Below, one piece after another: positions 17,945 through 26,848 of a stretch of DNA of 64,000 nucleotides. The stretch covers positions 6,167,800-6,231,799 of the forward strand of contig NZ_CP037920.1 of the NCBI RefSeq assembly GCF_007748195.1, read 5' to 3'. The notes under the pieces were generated by a model. The model was not told where the DNA came from and ran no database searches. It saw only the letters and a program-made list of their open reading frames with translations. The translations under genes and the position numbers were made by a program. The first letter of the stretch is position 1; the number at the start of each line of letters is the position of its first letter. The stretch is from Gimesia aquarii. Its GTDB lineage: Bacteria; Planctomycetota; Planctomycetia; Planctomycetales; Planctomycetaceae.

Positions 17945-18628
17945 ATGTTTCAATTATCTGTTAAGAGTTTCACTACACTTTGTTTGTTTATGAGTGCCTG
18001 TTTCTGTGTCACTCAGACCGCTGATCTGATTGCTGAAGAGCATTGTGATAGCGATTTTGTAAGTATCTTCAATGGGAAATCATTAGATGGCTGGCAAGGT
18101 GCCACCAATGGTTATTACGCCAAAGACGGTATGCTCATCAGTAAAAAGGAAAGTGGTGGTAATTTATTTACCAACAAAGAATACAAAAATTTTATTCTAC
18201 GATTTGATTTCAAACTGGAACCCGGAGCCAATAATGGGATTGGCTATCACGTTCCTCTCAAACCCAAAACCAGCCCCGCCTACGCAGGCAAGGAAATTCA
18301 AATCCTCGACGATACTGCGGAGAAATATGCCAAGCTGCAAAACTATCAGTATCATGGCTCATTATATGGAACCGCACCAGCGAAGCGAGGGCACCTCAAA
18401 CCAGTGGGTGAATGGAATTCCCAGGAAATTATGGTTGATGGAAATAAGCTCAAAGTGACTTTGAACGGAACGACCATTGTCGATTTCGATATGACTGATG
18501 CTAAGAAAAACGGTACGATTGATGGCAAGGAGCACCCCGGTTTGAAACGGGATTCAGGACATATTTGTCTGTGTGGTCATGGTGCCAAAATTGAGTTCAA
18601 AAACATGCGTATCAAAGAGCTTCCCTAG
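17945..18628 (+). CDS. Secreted DUF1080 protein (3-keto-disaccharide hydrolase family)
   Basis: The protein has 227 residues, with a signal peptide up to about residue 28 (ADLIAEEHC), then one DUF1080 beta-sandwich domain (FVSIFNGKSLDGWQGA, LFTNKEYKNFILRFDFKL, NNGIGYHVPL, HICLCGHGAKIEFKNMRIKEL). Members of this family cleave glycosides whose sugar has been oxidised at C3. It lies 46 bases upstream of a Tat-exported Gfo/Idh/MocA oxidoreductase on the same strand, the kind of partner that makes 3-keto sugars, so the two probably act together outside the cytoplasm. The enzymatic role is family knowledge and has not been shown for this protein. Confidence 0.85.
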   Translation: MFQLSVKSFTTLCLFMSACFCVTQTADLIAEEHCDSDFVSIFNGKSLDGWQGATNGYYAKDGMLISKKESGGNLFTNKEYKNFILRFDFKLEPGANNGIGYHVPLKPKTSPAYAGKEIQILDDTAEKYAKLQNYQYHGSLYGTAPAKRGHLKPVGEWNSQEIMVDGNKLKVTLNGTTIVDFDMTDAKKNGTIDGKEHPGLKRDSGHICLCGHGAKIEFKNMRIKELP

Positions 18629-18674
18629 TTTGCTCGCATTATTCTAATTAGATATAGAAACAGGATTGGTACTA

Positions 18675-19964
18675 ATGAATTCTGAAAAGAAAGAGTCTTT
18701 GTCTGAAGTGACTCGTCGAAGTTTTCTCCAGGCTGGTAGCACCGCCGCTGCCGGTCTGGCTTGGACAGCACAAAGTTATGGAAGTATTCTTGGTGCCAAT
18801 GACCGGATTCGCATCGGTTTCCTTGGCGCTGGAGGAATGGCGAATGCCCACATGAATACGTTCAATGCGATTCGCGAAAAGAACAATCTGGAAGCAATCG
18901 CAGTCGCTGACTGCTGGAAAAAGCGCGCTGAGGAAGGCAAGGAAAAAACGGGAGCTAAACACGCTTTTTCTGATTATCAAAAAGTTTTGGAAATCAAAGA
19001 CATCGACTATGTCACGATTGCGACTCCAGAACATTGGCACGCGCAGATGACAATTGATGCTTTGGATTCTGGTAAAGCCGTCTATTGTGAAAAACCAATG
19101 ACACACAGTATTCCAGAAGCGCAGGCGGTCATCAAAAAACAAAAAGCGACTAAGCTCCCGATTCAAGTCGGCGTGCAAGGCATGTCCGATGATTCCTACA
19201 GTTCTGCCGCGAAAGCAATCGAACAAGGCGTTATTGGCCAGGTCGTTCAAGCGCAGATCGAGTACGTTCGGCGTTATGGATCACAGGGACCGTGGCGTCG
19301 TCCCGGTCTGAAGGATGATGAACCGAAGCCTGCCGATTTGAACTGGAATGCCTGGCTCGGAAAGGCTCCGAAAACAGACTGGAATCCCCATCATTATTAT
19401 GAGTGGCGAAACTACTCTCAATATTCGGGCGGGATTTGTACTGACCTCTTCATCCACCGCATCACACGTATTATGAAAGCCTGTAATCTGCTTTATCCAC
19501 GTCGTGTTGTGGGTATGGGAGGTATCTGGCAGTGGCGCGATGACCGCAACCTGCCGGACAACTTTGAAATGATTTGCGAGTACCCACGCGGTATGACGGT
19601 CTATGTTCTTGGGACGATGAGTAACCGTGTCGGCATCGATCACCTCATTCGTGGCTATCGTGGCACACTCTACTTCACTTCGTCCGGCTGGGTCGCTAAA
19701 GATAAAGATGGTAAGGTCCTGGCAGAGCATAAAAAATCCGGTGCAGAAGATACGAAGCTGCATCATACGAATCTGCAAAATCACTTACGCAACGGTGAAA
19801 AATTGAATTGTCCCAGTGAATTAGGGTTAGCAGGTGTTGTCGCTGTCAACATGGCAAATGAGTCCTGGAGATCCGGGCATATGATGGGCTGGGATACCAA
19901 AAATGAAAAAATGGTTCCCGCAAACACACTGAACCTCAGCCACTATCCCGAGAACGATTCCTGA
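18675..19964 (+). CDS. Tat-exported Gfo/Idh/MocA family oxidoreductase
   Basis: The protein has 429 residues, with a twin-arginine signal (TRRSFLQAGSTAAAGLAW), a Rossmann NAD(P) domain starting IRIGFLGAGGMANAH, the characteristic CEKPMTHS segment (EKP motif) near residue 140, and the C-terminal alpha/beta domain. ATG 18675 has AGGA nine bases upstream. Tat export suggests it folds with cofactor before transport, as in glucose-fructose oxidoreductase. With the DUF1080 gene just upstream it likely forms a two-gene operon for oxidative (3-keto) sugar processing. The terminator at 20041 closes the unit. Confidence 0.9.
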   Translation: MNSEKKESLSEVTRRSFLQAGSTAAAGLAWTAQSYGSILGANDRIRIGFLGAGGMANAHMNTFNAIREKNNLEAIAVADCWKKRAEEGKEKTGAKHAFSDYQKVLEIKDIDYVTIATPEHWHAQMTIDALDSGKAVYCEKPMTHSIPEAQAVIKKQKATKLPIQVGVQGMSDDSYSSAAKAIEQGVIGQVVQAQIEYVRRYGSQGPWRRPGLKDDEPKPADLNWNAWLGKAPKTDWNPHHYYEWRNYSQYSGGICTDLFIHRITRIMKACNLLYPRRVVGMGGIWQWRDDRNLPDNFEMICEYPRGMTVYVLGTMSNRVGIDHLIRGYRGTLYFTSSGWVAKDKDGKVLAEHKKSGAEDTKLHHTNLQNHLRNGEKLNCPSELGLAGVVAVNMANESWRSGHMMGWDTKNEKMVPANTLNLSHYPENDS

Positions 19965-20040
19965 GCAAACACATGTCAGTCTCGCCATGATTCCCATCCG
20001 AAATTGTGATTGACAAATTCAGGAACATTGAACTTCACGA

Positions 20041-20067
20041 AAACGACCTGTATTCAGGTCGTTTTTT
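20041..20067 (+). terminator. Rho-independent terminator after the Gfo/Idh gene
   Basis: AAACGACCTG pairs with CAGGTCGTTT (10 bp) around the loop TATT, followed by T residues, 77 bases after the stop codon. Confidence 0.93.
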
Positions 20068-20500
20068 TATTTCTTGACTTACTGCTGCCCCTCCTTAAAC
20101 TGCGCGATTTGCGTCGCGCGCGTGGGAATGTTTTCTAAACAGTGAAAATGGTTGCCCCTGTTGATCTCAGCACTATCAAAAACCAGTTGTTTTTTCATTT
20201 TGTACAATGAACAAATTAAAGACGTTCAAAACCATCAGTCGTTTTTTTGCTGCTATCAAACCACATCACAAACATTTCGCGACATTTCAGGTTAGCATCA
20301 TCTGTGTTTCATCTCGTATCGCGTGCCAATCAACGCTTGACTCATTCACGCCATTGAAGATGATCCCACATTGAAATCACTCAACGGTAAAACAACTCTG
20401 ATACTTCAAATGGCTCATGCACGACTCAAGTCCCATTTTACTTGATCTTGAAGCGATCGATAGAGATGAAAATCCGTCATTAGTAAACGCGCATGAATCA
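20068..20500. other. Gene-free stretch between convergent units
   Basis: About 430 bases between the Gfo/Idh terminator and the end of the minus-strand haem-c gene. I see no convincing open frame, RNA gene or repeat, and no clear terminator for the minus-strand operon. Confidence 0.5.
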
Positions 20501-21790
20501 TTACTTCTCAGACTCCAATAAAGGCAAGCTTTCCCACACTCGTTTTAATTCTGGCACCGTTTCCGGGAGAATCGATAACAAATTCTGACGATCAGAAGAC
20601 AAAAGCTCCGTGAACTCATTCGACCGGTCAATTCCCTTAAAAACCTGGTGCAGTCGCTCATACACGTGGGAACGAACCGGTAATGGTAAGGATTGAAACG
20701 CCGCAGAATAAATCATATAGCTACACGGAAACGCGAACAGTCGCTGCTGCAAGTCAAACTTTCTCAGGGACCGACCCTGTGAATCAAAAGGGCCGCGTCC
20801 GGTGAACTGACTCGCAAAAGCAGATGTGCCTTGAATCGGAAATTTGAGCTTTGCTTCACCCACGAACAACAGATGCTTAACAAGCTGTTCGGCATCTTGT
20901 TTCCAAACCGCATCCTCTTTCAGCTCTTCACCACGGTGCTTATCAATCTGCCACGCATAGTTCGTCCGAATCATAAAATTCTGGGCATCAATTTGATGTT
21001 CAAAGACCATCAGTGCCACGAGATCACTATGAGGAGCAGGATAAGCGGCCACATTTGTCAGTTTTGTCAGATCTTTAACATTCACACCGGTCTTGTTGAC
21101 GACAGGTTTTTTGGGCCGCTTTGATGATGGCAGATGGAAATTTCCCATATGCGGTGTTTCGCCATGTGTTCCCGTCACATACCAGCCTCCCCAGCGTTTG
21201 GATAAGGGGCTGGAGTGGTCCGTTCGAAAGCTTCCCGCTGATAGAACCGGCAAACCTTCAGGATCAACAAACATCGATCGTACTAAAAGTCCGGGAACAT
21301 TCTTTGTGCGTGTTGAAGAATGACAGGTCATACAGCGCGCCACCTGTCGCTGAAATTGAGGTTTTGCTGGAGTTTGTTCAAGTGTGTAAAACACCAGTCC
21401 CAGCTTTTCATCGGAAACCATCATCTCAATCAGCCCATCCTGAACATAGCCAACGTAGGCTTCATCATTAAAGTAAATAGAACGTGGCCGTTCCCTTCCG
21501 ATTAAGGGACGTTGCATGCTGGTTTTCCCAAATGTCAACATCTGTGAAGAGACAGGAATTTTCAACTCCTTGAGTAACGGAAGCAGATACCCAAAATCGT
21601 CGGCAAACTTCCATGTCTTTCGGTTTGTATCCAGTTCTTTCTGTAGTTCGGTAATGACATTCTGAGGAGTCGCATCGCTGTAGTTGATCGGTGCCGCTTC
21701 AAAATCGAGGGGAGGAGCAGCCCACAACAGGCTGCTCCTGACACCAATAATAAAAGTCATCATCACAATGATTTTCAGGTGATCGCTCAT
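20501..21790 (-). CDS. Exported protein with one c-type haem site
   Basis: The protein has 429 residues, with an N-terminal hydrophobic export segment (HLKIIVMMTFIIGVRSSLLWA) and a single haem-c attachment motif CMTCH at residues 153-157. Surrounding conserved-looking segments are RSIYFNDEAYVGYVQDG, NVPGLLVRSMFVD, RTDHSSPLSKRWGGWYVTG and HMGNFHLP. I do not recognise a named family; it resembles large mono-haem planctomycete proteins with a distal ligand I cannot identify. ATG 21790 overlaps the stop of the PQQ-propeller gene by four bases (ATGA) and has RBS AAGGAGA, so the two are translationally coupled. It may accept electrons from that partner. Confidence 0.72.
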   Translation of the reverse strand: MSDHLKIIVMMTFIIGVRSSLLWAAPPLDFEAAPINYSDATPQNVITELQKELDTNRKTWKFADDFGYLLPLLKELKIPVSSQMLTFGKTSMQRPLIGRERPRSIYFNDEAYVGYVQDGLIEMMVSDEKLGLVFYTLEQTPAKPQFQRQVARCMTCHSSTRTKNVPGLLVRSMFVDPEGLPVLSAGSFRTDHSSPLSKRWGGWYVTGTHGETPHMGNFHLPSSKRPKKPVVNKTGVNVKDLTKLTNVAAYPAPHSDLVALMVFEHQIDAQNFMIRTNYAWQIDKHRGEELKEDAVWKQDAEQLVKHLLFVGEAKLKFPIQGTSAFASQFTGRGPFDSQGRSLRKFDLQQRLFAFPCSYMIYSAAFQSLPLPVRSHVYERLHQVFKGIDRSNEFTELLSSDRQNLLSILPETVPELKRVWESLPLLESEK

Positions 21791-23295
21791 TGAGAGTCTC
21801 CTTCTCTGGAACTGACCTTCACCGTTTTTTCCTGACGATCTACGGGAACCAGCTTCCGAATGCAATACAATTTGCTGCCCGTTCTCATCACCAAAGATCC
21901 ATTCACGGCAGCATACCCGTATTGGACCGGGTCAGCAAAAATCAATCCGTTACGAGTCCGCGACCGTCCTCCAGAGTTTCGTTCAGATCGCTGTGTTGAG
22001 CGCGGCTTGCGAGCTGCTTCCTCACGCCGTTTAAGATCAGCGTCTCCGGCTGCAGTGGCACCGTCAAACAGTTCATTTTGAGCAAGTTCCTGAAACTCAC
22101 GTCCCGCGGCGATCACCGTCGTTAAACCATCCTTACCAGGAAAATAGACACGATCACCGAGTCCGAATGGTGTTGCCCAGCAAGACTGCCGTAAACGTTT
22201 GATGTAAACCTGCTTGCCTGTGGCGACATCAAAACAATAAACAACACCGACTTTATTCACCCAGTACGCCAACCCCTGATGTACCATTGGCGAACCGAAT
22301 GAAGGCATCGCATTATTCGTTTTCCAGAGTATCGTCTGTTGGTATTCCTCTCCCACCCGTTTCACCTGCATGGCGAAGTTCGATTTCTTGGCATCAGCCA
22401 GCCGCTCATCATGCATGCCAGGTGAGGCACTGATGAGAAACTTACCATCACCAAAAGAAATCGGCGTGCAGGCCCTGTTGCCGCCGACTTCTTCAAACAT
22501 CCACAACTGCTTACCAGTTGTCGGGTCGTAACCATCAATGCTGCCACTTGAACTACAGACTATATGATCTGCCTGATTGACCTTTAATACTGTGGGCGAT
22601 GCATAACTCTGTCGGCTGAAACGTTCGGTTTTCCATTTCGTTTTGCCAGTCTGTTTATCAACAGCCAGTAAATAGGAGGGTCCTTCGTGATCAATCAGCA
22701 CAACAACTGTGTCTGCAGTCTGTGTCAGAGAAGCGGCCAGGCCGATCCGCACTTCAAATTCACCATAATCATCGGTCAGCGAGCGAGACCAGATTTTCTT
22801 GCCCGCATGATCCAGCGCCATCAGATTTCCGGTTTCAAAAAAAGCATAAATGTGCCTCGCATCAACGACGGGAGTCGGAGCGGAACGGCTTTGAAAATAG
22901 TTGGCACGCACCGGTTGTGAAGACGCCGTTTTAAAATCCCAGACCAACTTCCCTGTTGCAAGATCCAAGGCAACAACGTGACAGTCGTTTTTCATTGCTC
23001 CTTCAATCGAAGTCACAAAGACACGATCTCCCCAGATCACCGGACTCGACTGGCCTTTACCGGGAAACTCGGTCTGCCACGCAATATTTTCCTGGGGAGA
23101 CCAGACGAGGGGTATGGATTCAGCGGCAATCGCGGTCGCTCCTGCCCCCTGAAAGGCGGGCCAGCGTTGTATTTTTGAATCTTCAAATGGTGTCTCTTCT
23201 GCTATGCAGAGTACACAAGTCAAACATACGATACCGGCAGACAGAATGGCCGTTTGCCAACCTGTCAGTTCCGGTTTAAATCGATTTCTATTCAT
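21787..23295 (-). CDS. Exported PQQ-like beta-propeller protein
   Basis: The protein has 502 residues. A signal or membrane segment ([19 protein letters not shown]) is followed by repeated beta-propeller blades with the PQQ/BamB signature (e.g. [63 protein letters not shown]). Such proteins are either quinoprotein-like enzymes or scaffolds. No disulphide or metal site typical of alcohol dehydrogenases is seen, so it may be a binding protein. An Arg/Glu/Ser-rich insertion occurs near residues 425-460. ATG 23295 follows AGGAG. The next gene starts inside its stop codon, suggesting a redox pair. Confidence 0.86.
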   Translation of the reverse strand: MNRNRFKPELTGWQTAILSAGIVCLTCVLCIAEETPFEDSKIQRWPAFQGAGATAIAAESIPLVWSPQENIAWQTEFPGKGQSSPVIWGDRVFVTSIEGAMKNDCHVVALDLATGKLVWDFKTASSQPVRANYFQSRSAPTPVVDARHIYAFFETGNLMALDHAGKKIWSRSLTDDYGEFEVRIGLAASLTQTADTVVVLIDHEGPSYLLAVDKQTGKTKWKTERFSRQSYASPTVLKVNQADHIVCSSSGSIDGYDPTTGKQLWMFEEVGGNRACTPISFGDGKFLISASPGMHDERLADAKKSNFAMQVKRVGEEYQQTILWKTNNAMPSFGSPMVHQGLAYWVNKVGVVYCFDVATGKQVYIKRLRQSCWATPFGLGDRVYFPGKDGLTTVIAAGREFQELAQNELFDGATAAGDADLKRREEAARKPRSTQRSERNSGGRSRTRNGLIFADPVQYGYAAVNGSLVMRTGSKLYCIRKLVPVDRQEKTVKVSSREGDSQ

Positions 23296-23369
23296 CTCAG
23301 TTTCTCCTGGAAACATGGAATTTAAGATTAATTGGATTAAATTTTGAGTAGTACGTGTCATGTCATTAG

Positions 23370-24401
23370 CTAAAACTCACCAATCACTTCCCCACCATTT
23401 TTGGTGCCGAGTGCACGCCAGAGATTGAGATCGATATTGTTACTGACAAATCGCACCGAGGCATCACCCAGGCCGACATGCACACCCCCCACATGCATAC
23501 TGCGTGCAGCAAACCATCCGTATCCATTACGATGCACGTCGGGAGTTTGAGGATTTGGCGTCATATATGTATTGAATGTCGTCATGTGTTCTCGCCCCCA
23601 GATCCAGGAACCACGTCCACGACCATCAAAGTTCCCGGCGGCGGCTGCTGCTGCGGCAATATCCGGATTATGTCCTGGCGCACTTGTGAAGCCTTCACCG
23701 GGAGCTCCCAATCCGCCACCTCGATATCGTGCCATTTGGCGTTGAGGGTCAGAGACAAGACCACTGCCGTCCAACTTGTTCCCCATCAGAGACTCTGAAA
23801 GGATCAATGTATTCGTTGAGCCGTCAGTCAGATCCCGAAATCGGCTGGCCGATCCCATAAAAAACATTCCATTCGTTTGTGCGCGGGTGTCGTAATTTGT
23901 ATCTATTCCATCACCAGAACAGACCACATAATTCGTCCCGGCAAACTGAGCACTGCCTGTATTAGCATTTTGAAAAATGGGAGATTCTGGCTCACTCGGG
24001 CAAAGAAACAAAGGTAATACCTGACCCGCAACAGCAGTATGCACCGGGTTCAGGGACTGGCTACCCCCGGATCCCAACATCAGTGGAACTTCAAAATCGA
24101 TCAAATTCTGTAAGTTCGCCTGATCAACAAAAGGGAGAATCCGCGCTTGAACGGAATAGCCATACGTGCTTGCTGAGGACAGCCCGGGAAACACAGTGTA
24201 GGCACTCTCATAATTATGAATCGCCAGGCCGATCTGTTTCAGATTATTCTTACACTGCGCACGTCGGGCCGCTTCCCGCGCCTGTTGCACGGCAGGTAAC
24301 AGTAACGCAATCAAAATCGCAATGATGGCTATCACCACCAACAGTTCTATTAAAGTGAAGCCTCGGCTCCCACGCCGAGAACCTCTCATAGGGAATAACA
24401 T
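23370..24401 (-). CDS. DUF1559 prepilin-like protein
   Basis: The protein has 343 residues. The N-terminus has a type IV prepilin/pseudopilin signature ([20 protein letters not shown]) followed by [21 protein letters not shown], the hallmark of the DUF1559 family, hugely expanded in planctomycetes. The C-terminal globular domain is Gly/Asn-rich with the usual ending [22 protein letters not shown] lies before ATG 24401. It lies 74 bases upstream of the PQQ-propeller gene on the same strand. Family function is not established; an extracellular pseudopilus or surface fibre is a common inference. Confidence 0.93.
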   Translation of the reverse strand: MLFPMRGSRRGSRGFTLIELLVVIAIIAILIALLLPAVQQAREAARRAQCKNNLKQIGLAIHNYESAYTVFPGLSSASTYGYSVQARILPFVDQANLQNLIDFEVPLMLGSGGSQSLNPVHTAVAGQVLPLFLCPSEPESPIFQNANTGSAQFAGTNYVVCSGDGIDTNYDTRAQTNGMFFMGSASRFRDLTDGSTNTLILSESLMGNKLDGSGLVSDPQRQMARYRGGGLGAPGEGFTSAPGHNPDIAAAAAAAGNFDGRGRGSWIWGREHMTTFNTYMTPNPQTPDVHRNGYGWFAARSMHVGGVHVGLGDASVRFVSNNIDLNLWRALGTKNGGEVIGEF

Positions 24402-24479
24402 TGTGTTCCTCGCAAATATCAAAGAGTGAAGTTCGTACGTTCCAACTGGCCGCGCACAATTTTTGCGCAGAACTGAACG

Positions 24480-24680
24480 AGAGCTTTTAAAAAGTAATCA
24501 GTAGTCTGACTCCGCGAGGTCGATGCGGCCGGTGGTAGCACGCTCACAGCAGGTCTTAACCCTTCTTTGTGGAGAACGAGCCGCGTCCCACCGTAAGCGT
24601 ACTAGCACAAGCCGCACGCCAATCCGAGAGCCTGGTTCTCAGCGCGCAGCAGCGCACTGGAATTTAGAGCCCGGGCGAAT
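24480..24680. other. GC-rich non-coding spacer with GCGC motifs
   Basis: Between the Cys-rich gene stop and the DUF1559 start lies a block that looks richer in G+C than its neighbours, with several GCGC and CCGC motifs (e.g. AGCGCGCAGCAGCGC) and an imperfect hairpin GAGAGCCTGGTTCTC around 24625-24640. No frame in it has an RBS or family features. It may be a dispersed non-coding repeat, but no second copy was seen in this window. Confidence 0.35.
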
Positions 24681-25346
24681 TCAGGCAACAGAGGTGGAAT
24701 TCACCATCAGGCGAGGCGGTGGTTCAGGTGGTTCTGCCGCAGATCGTGGAGCTGTGGTAGAAGTGGGACGCGTCCACACCACAAGATCAGAGTAGGAAAC
24801 CATTGCTTGAACTTCGGGCAAAATTGCCCAAGGCAGGCTGTTCCAGAAAGGCCCCTGTCCCTGACACTTCTGAGCGAATACTCCAATGACAAAAAAAGTT
24901 TCATTCTCTTCAGCTGAAACTTCAAAAGAAGTTGTTTTCTCTGGTTCATCTGAAGAGGTACAGCAATTCTCTGAACTCGATACGACAATTTCCTGCTGGG
25001 AAGATTTTTTTTGTTTCGTGCAACATCCCTCGGTCTGACACACAGATTCAGTTGCCTCTTGCTTCGCTGCAGCAATCACATAAGTCGGAGGTGTGACACG
25101 ATTTGCCTTGGACCAGGCAACTTTTTCCCTGTTACTGAAACAGCAGCAACTCTTCCAGCACTGTTCCGCAGAGCGACAACCACAAGGTCGATTCTGACAG
25201 GGATAAGGCGTCGATAGGTCTTTTTTAAGAGGTGATTTCGAATTGGTTGGCAGGGGAACAAATGAAGCGCACAAAGCAAACAGTACCAGCAGGCTAACCA
25301 ACCTGCGTACACTGACGTTCCTTTTTAATCCGAGCCAAACAAACAT
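24681..25346 (-). CDS. Exported cysteine-rich protein of unknown function
   Basis: The protein has 221 residues, with an N-terminal hydrophobic helix (LVSLLVLFALCASFVPL). A compact Cys motif follows (CQNRPCGCRSAEQCWKSCCC), then a helical WSKANRVTPPTYV segment. Further pairs are CQTEGCC and NCCTSSD. The C-terminus is Pro-rich. The CxxxxCGC...CW..CCC pattern, with a Trp-containing stretch after it, recalls a small family of exported metal-linked proteins in planctomycetes and other aquatic bacteria; this is memory, not a search. ATG 25346 follows GAGGT. Cysteines of this density suggest metal binding or a disulphide-rich fold. Confidence 0.68.
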   Translation of the reverse strand: MFVWLGLKRNVSVRRLVSLLVLFALCASFVPLPTNSKSPLKKDLSTPYPCQNRPCGCRSAEQCWKSCCCFSNREKVAWSKANRVTPPTYVIAAAKQEATESVCQTEGCCTKQKKSSQQEIVVSSSENCCTSSDEPEKTTSFEVSAEENETFFVIGVFAQKCQGQGPFWNSLPWAILPEVQAMVSYSDLVVWTRPTSTTAPRSAAEPPEPPPRLMVNSTSVA

Positions 25347-25576
25347 GAATGGACCTCGCGCCGACTGACTTTGACGCTGCAAAAACCCTTTGTTGACTCG
25401 CTCTCCACAGATTCAAGACTATCAGGAACCCCTCTCCAAAGCAAGGAAACGCCTGGAAATGACTTCAAATACACTAAGCAATTAAAGAAATCATCGGAGC
25501 GAAAATTGATTGCAAGAACGCAAAAGAAATGAATCAGACAACCCAAAAGGCAGGACAGTAACTCAATGTTGAATTC

Positions 25577-26446
25577 TTATAACGCACCACTACCAGTCAG
25601 GATGACACGGATCGTTCGAAACAGGATCTTCAGGTCATTCCAAAAACAGCAGTTTTGTAAGTACATCAAGTCCAGCGAGACTTTTCTGCGAAAGCCTTCC
25701 ACATTGTTATCGTACCCGTTCACAATTTGAGCCACTCCAGTCAGCCCGGGCTTCAAACCAAGACGATTGAGATAGTTTGGAATTTCTTTGCTCAAACCTT
25801 CGATGAATTCCGGACGTTCGGGACGCGGACCGACTAATGTCATTTCCCCTTTGAGTACATTCCAAAGTTGAGGAAGCTCATCCAATCGCGTTTTACGCAT
25901 GAAGCGTCCCAGCCCTGTGACGCGCGGGTCACCCTTAACGGCAAATTGAGCACCATTCTTTTCGGCATCTACCGTCATCGTGCGGAATTTATACAGAGTG
26001 AAAGGCATCCCATAGCCTGTTTCATCACGACGATCAGCATGCGTTCGACGATCAGTGGCAATTCCGACTTCAGACAGATCAAGTTGTTCTTTGCGACGAT
26101 CAGTTTTCGTTTGATTTCTCAGATTCAGGCCGACTCGGGTCTGCTTGAAAATCGCAGGTCCCGGAGAGCTGAGCTTGACCACGATCACCAGAAACAACAG
26201 TAATGGAGACAGCACTATCAGCATGATTGAAGAGACGATGATATCGAGTATTCTTTTGCAAAGTCGAGTTCGCTCGGATAAACAACGGACATCGACTCGT
26301 GGTTCATCCAGATCGAGACGAGTCAGCCAATCCGTGGAGCGCCAGACTTCCACATCCATGTACCCTTTGACCAGATCCGATAACTCTCCCTGAGGAATCG
26401 CACTTTTAAAGGGCATACTCGATTGGCCTGCTGTCGCTGAACTCAT
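25577..26446 (-). CDS. Monotopic sugar transferase (phosphoglycosyl transferase)
   Basis: The protein has 289 residues. It transfers a sugar-1-phosphate to undecaprenyl phosphate to begin exopolysaccharide or O-antigen synthesis. A 60-residue N-terminal extension precedes the re-entrant membrane helix (RILDIIVSSIMLIVLSPLLL) of the bacterial sugar transferase family (PF02397), then SSPGPAIFKQTRVG, KFRTMTVDAEK, the catalytic Asp-Glu dyad in KTRLDELPQLWNVL, and GPRPERPEF. A Lys/Arg/Asp-rich insertion (about 118-150) is unusual. The start is ATG 26446; a TTG 30 bases upstream is possible. No other polysaccharide genes are adjacent. Confidence 0.9.
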   Translation of the reverse strand: MSSATAGQSSMPFKSAIPQGELSDLVKGYMDVEVWRSTDWLTRLDLDEPRVDVRCLSERTRLCKRILDIIVSSIMLIVLSPLLLFLVIVVKLSSPGPAIFKQTRVGLNLRNQTKTDRRKEQLDLSEVGIATDRRTHADRRDETGYGMPFTLYKFRTMTVDAEKNGAQFAVKGDPRVTGLGRFMRKTRLDELPQLWNVLKGEMTLVGPRPERPEFIEGLSKEIPNYLNRLGLKPGLTGVAQIVNGYDNNVEGFRRKVSLDLMYLQNCCFWNDLKILFRTIRVILTGSGAL

Positions 26447-26848
26447 TGGGAAAACGCTTTCATCTGAAACGAACAACCTATGATCAAAAGCCCCTGCACA
26501 TCGACTGAATCTGTTCCACCTGCGTTTTTGTAGAAATCACCACAGGCAAATATCATACACTAAGTGCTTTAATCTATCTTTGACTGAAACTGTTGGTAAC
26601 TTTTGCCTCGGGGCCGAGAGTACAAGTCCAAAACTCACCTGAGTTTACTTTTAAAGTCATTACGCTTAAAAGTTAGCTCGTAGTTTTAGTAGCGAATCCC
26701 GATGTTTCTAGAATTCATCAAGTAACCCTTGCTCAATTGCATTCTGAAGCAAATGACACAAAAAAAACGGCCACAGGAAAGATGATGATTCTGTTTCCTG
26801 TAGCCGTTATGACGATTATAACGCTCAATTACCCTTTACGCGTAGATC
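26447..26848. other. Intergenic region with the glgP terminator
   Basis: About 400 bases hold the upstream region of the sugar transferase gene and the terminator of the phosphorylase gene at 26760-26808. No coding sequence is evident. Confidence 0.5.
26760..26808 (-). terminator. Rho-independent terminator after glgP
   Basis: AACGGC-C-ACAGGAAA pairs with TTTCCTGT-A-GCCGTT (15 bp with one internal mismatch) around a 13-base loop. On the minus strand a run of eight T follows, 40 bases past the stop. Confidence 0.9.

Noticed and set aside
24423-24680. Insertion-sequence remnant in the GC-rich spacer
   Set aside because: No transposase fragment, terminal inverted repeat or target duplication is visible.
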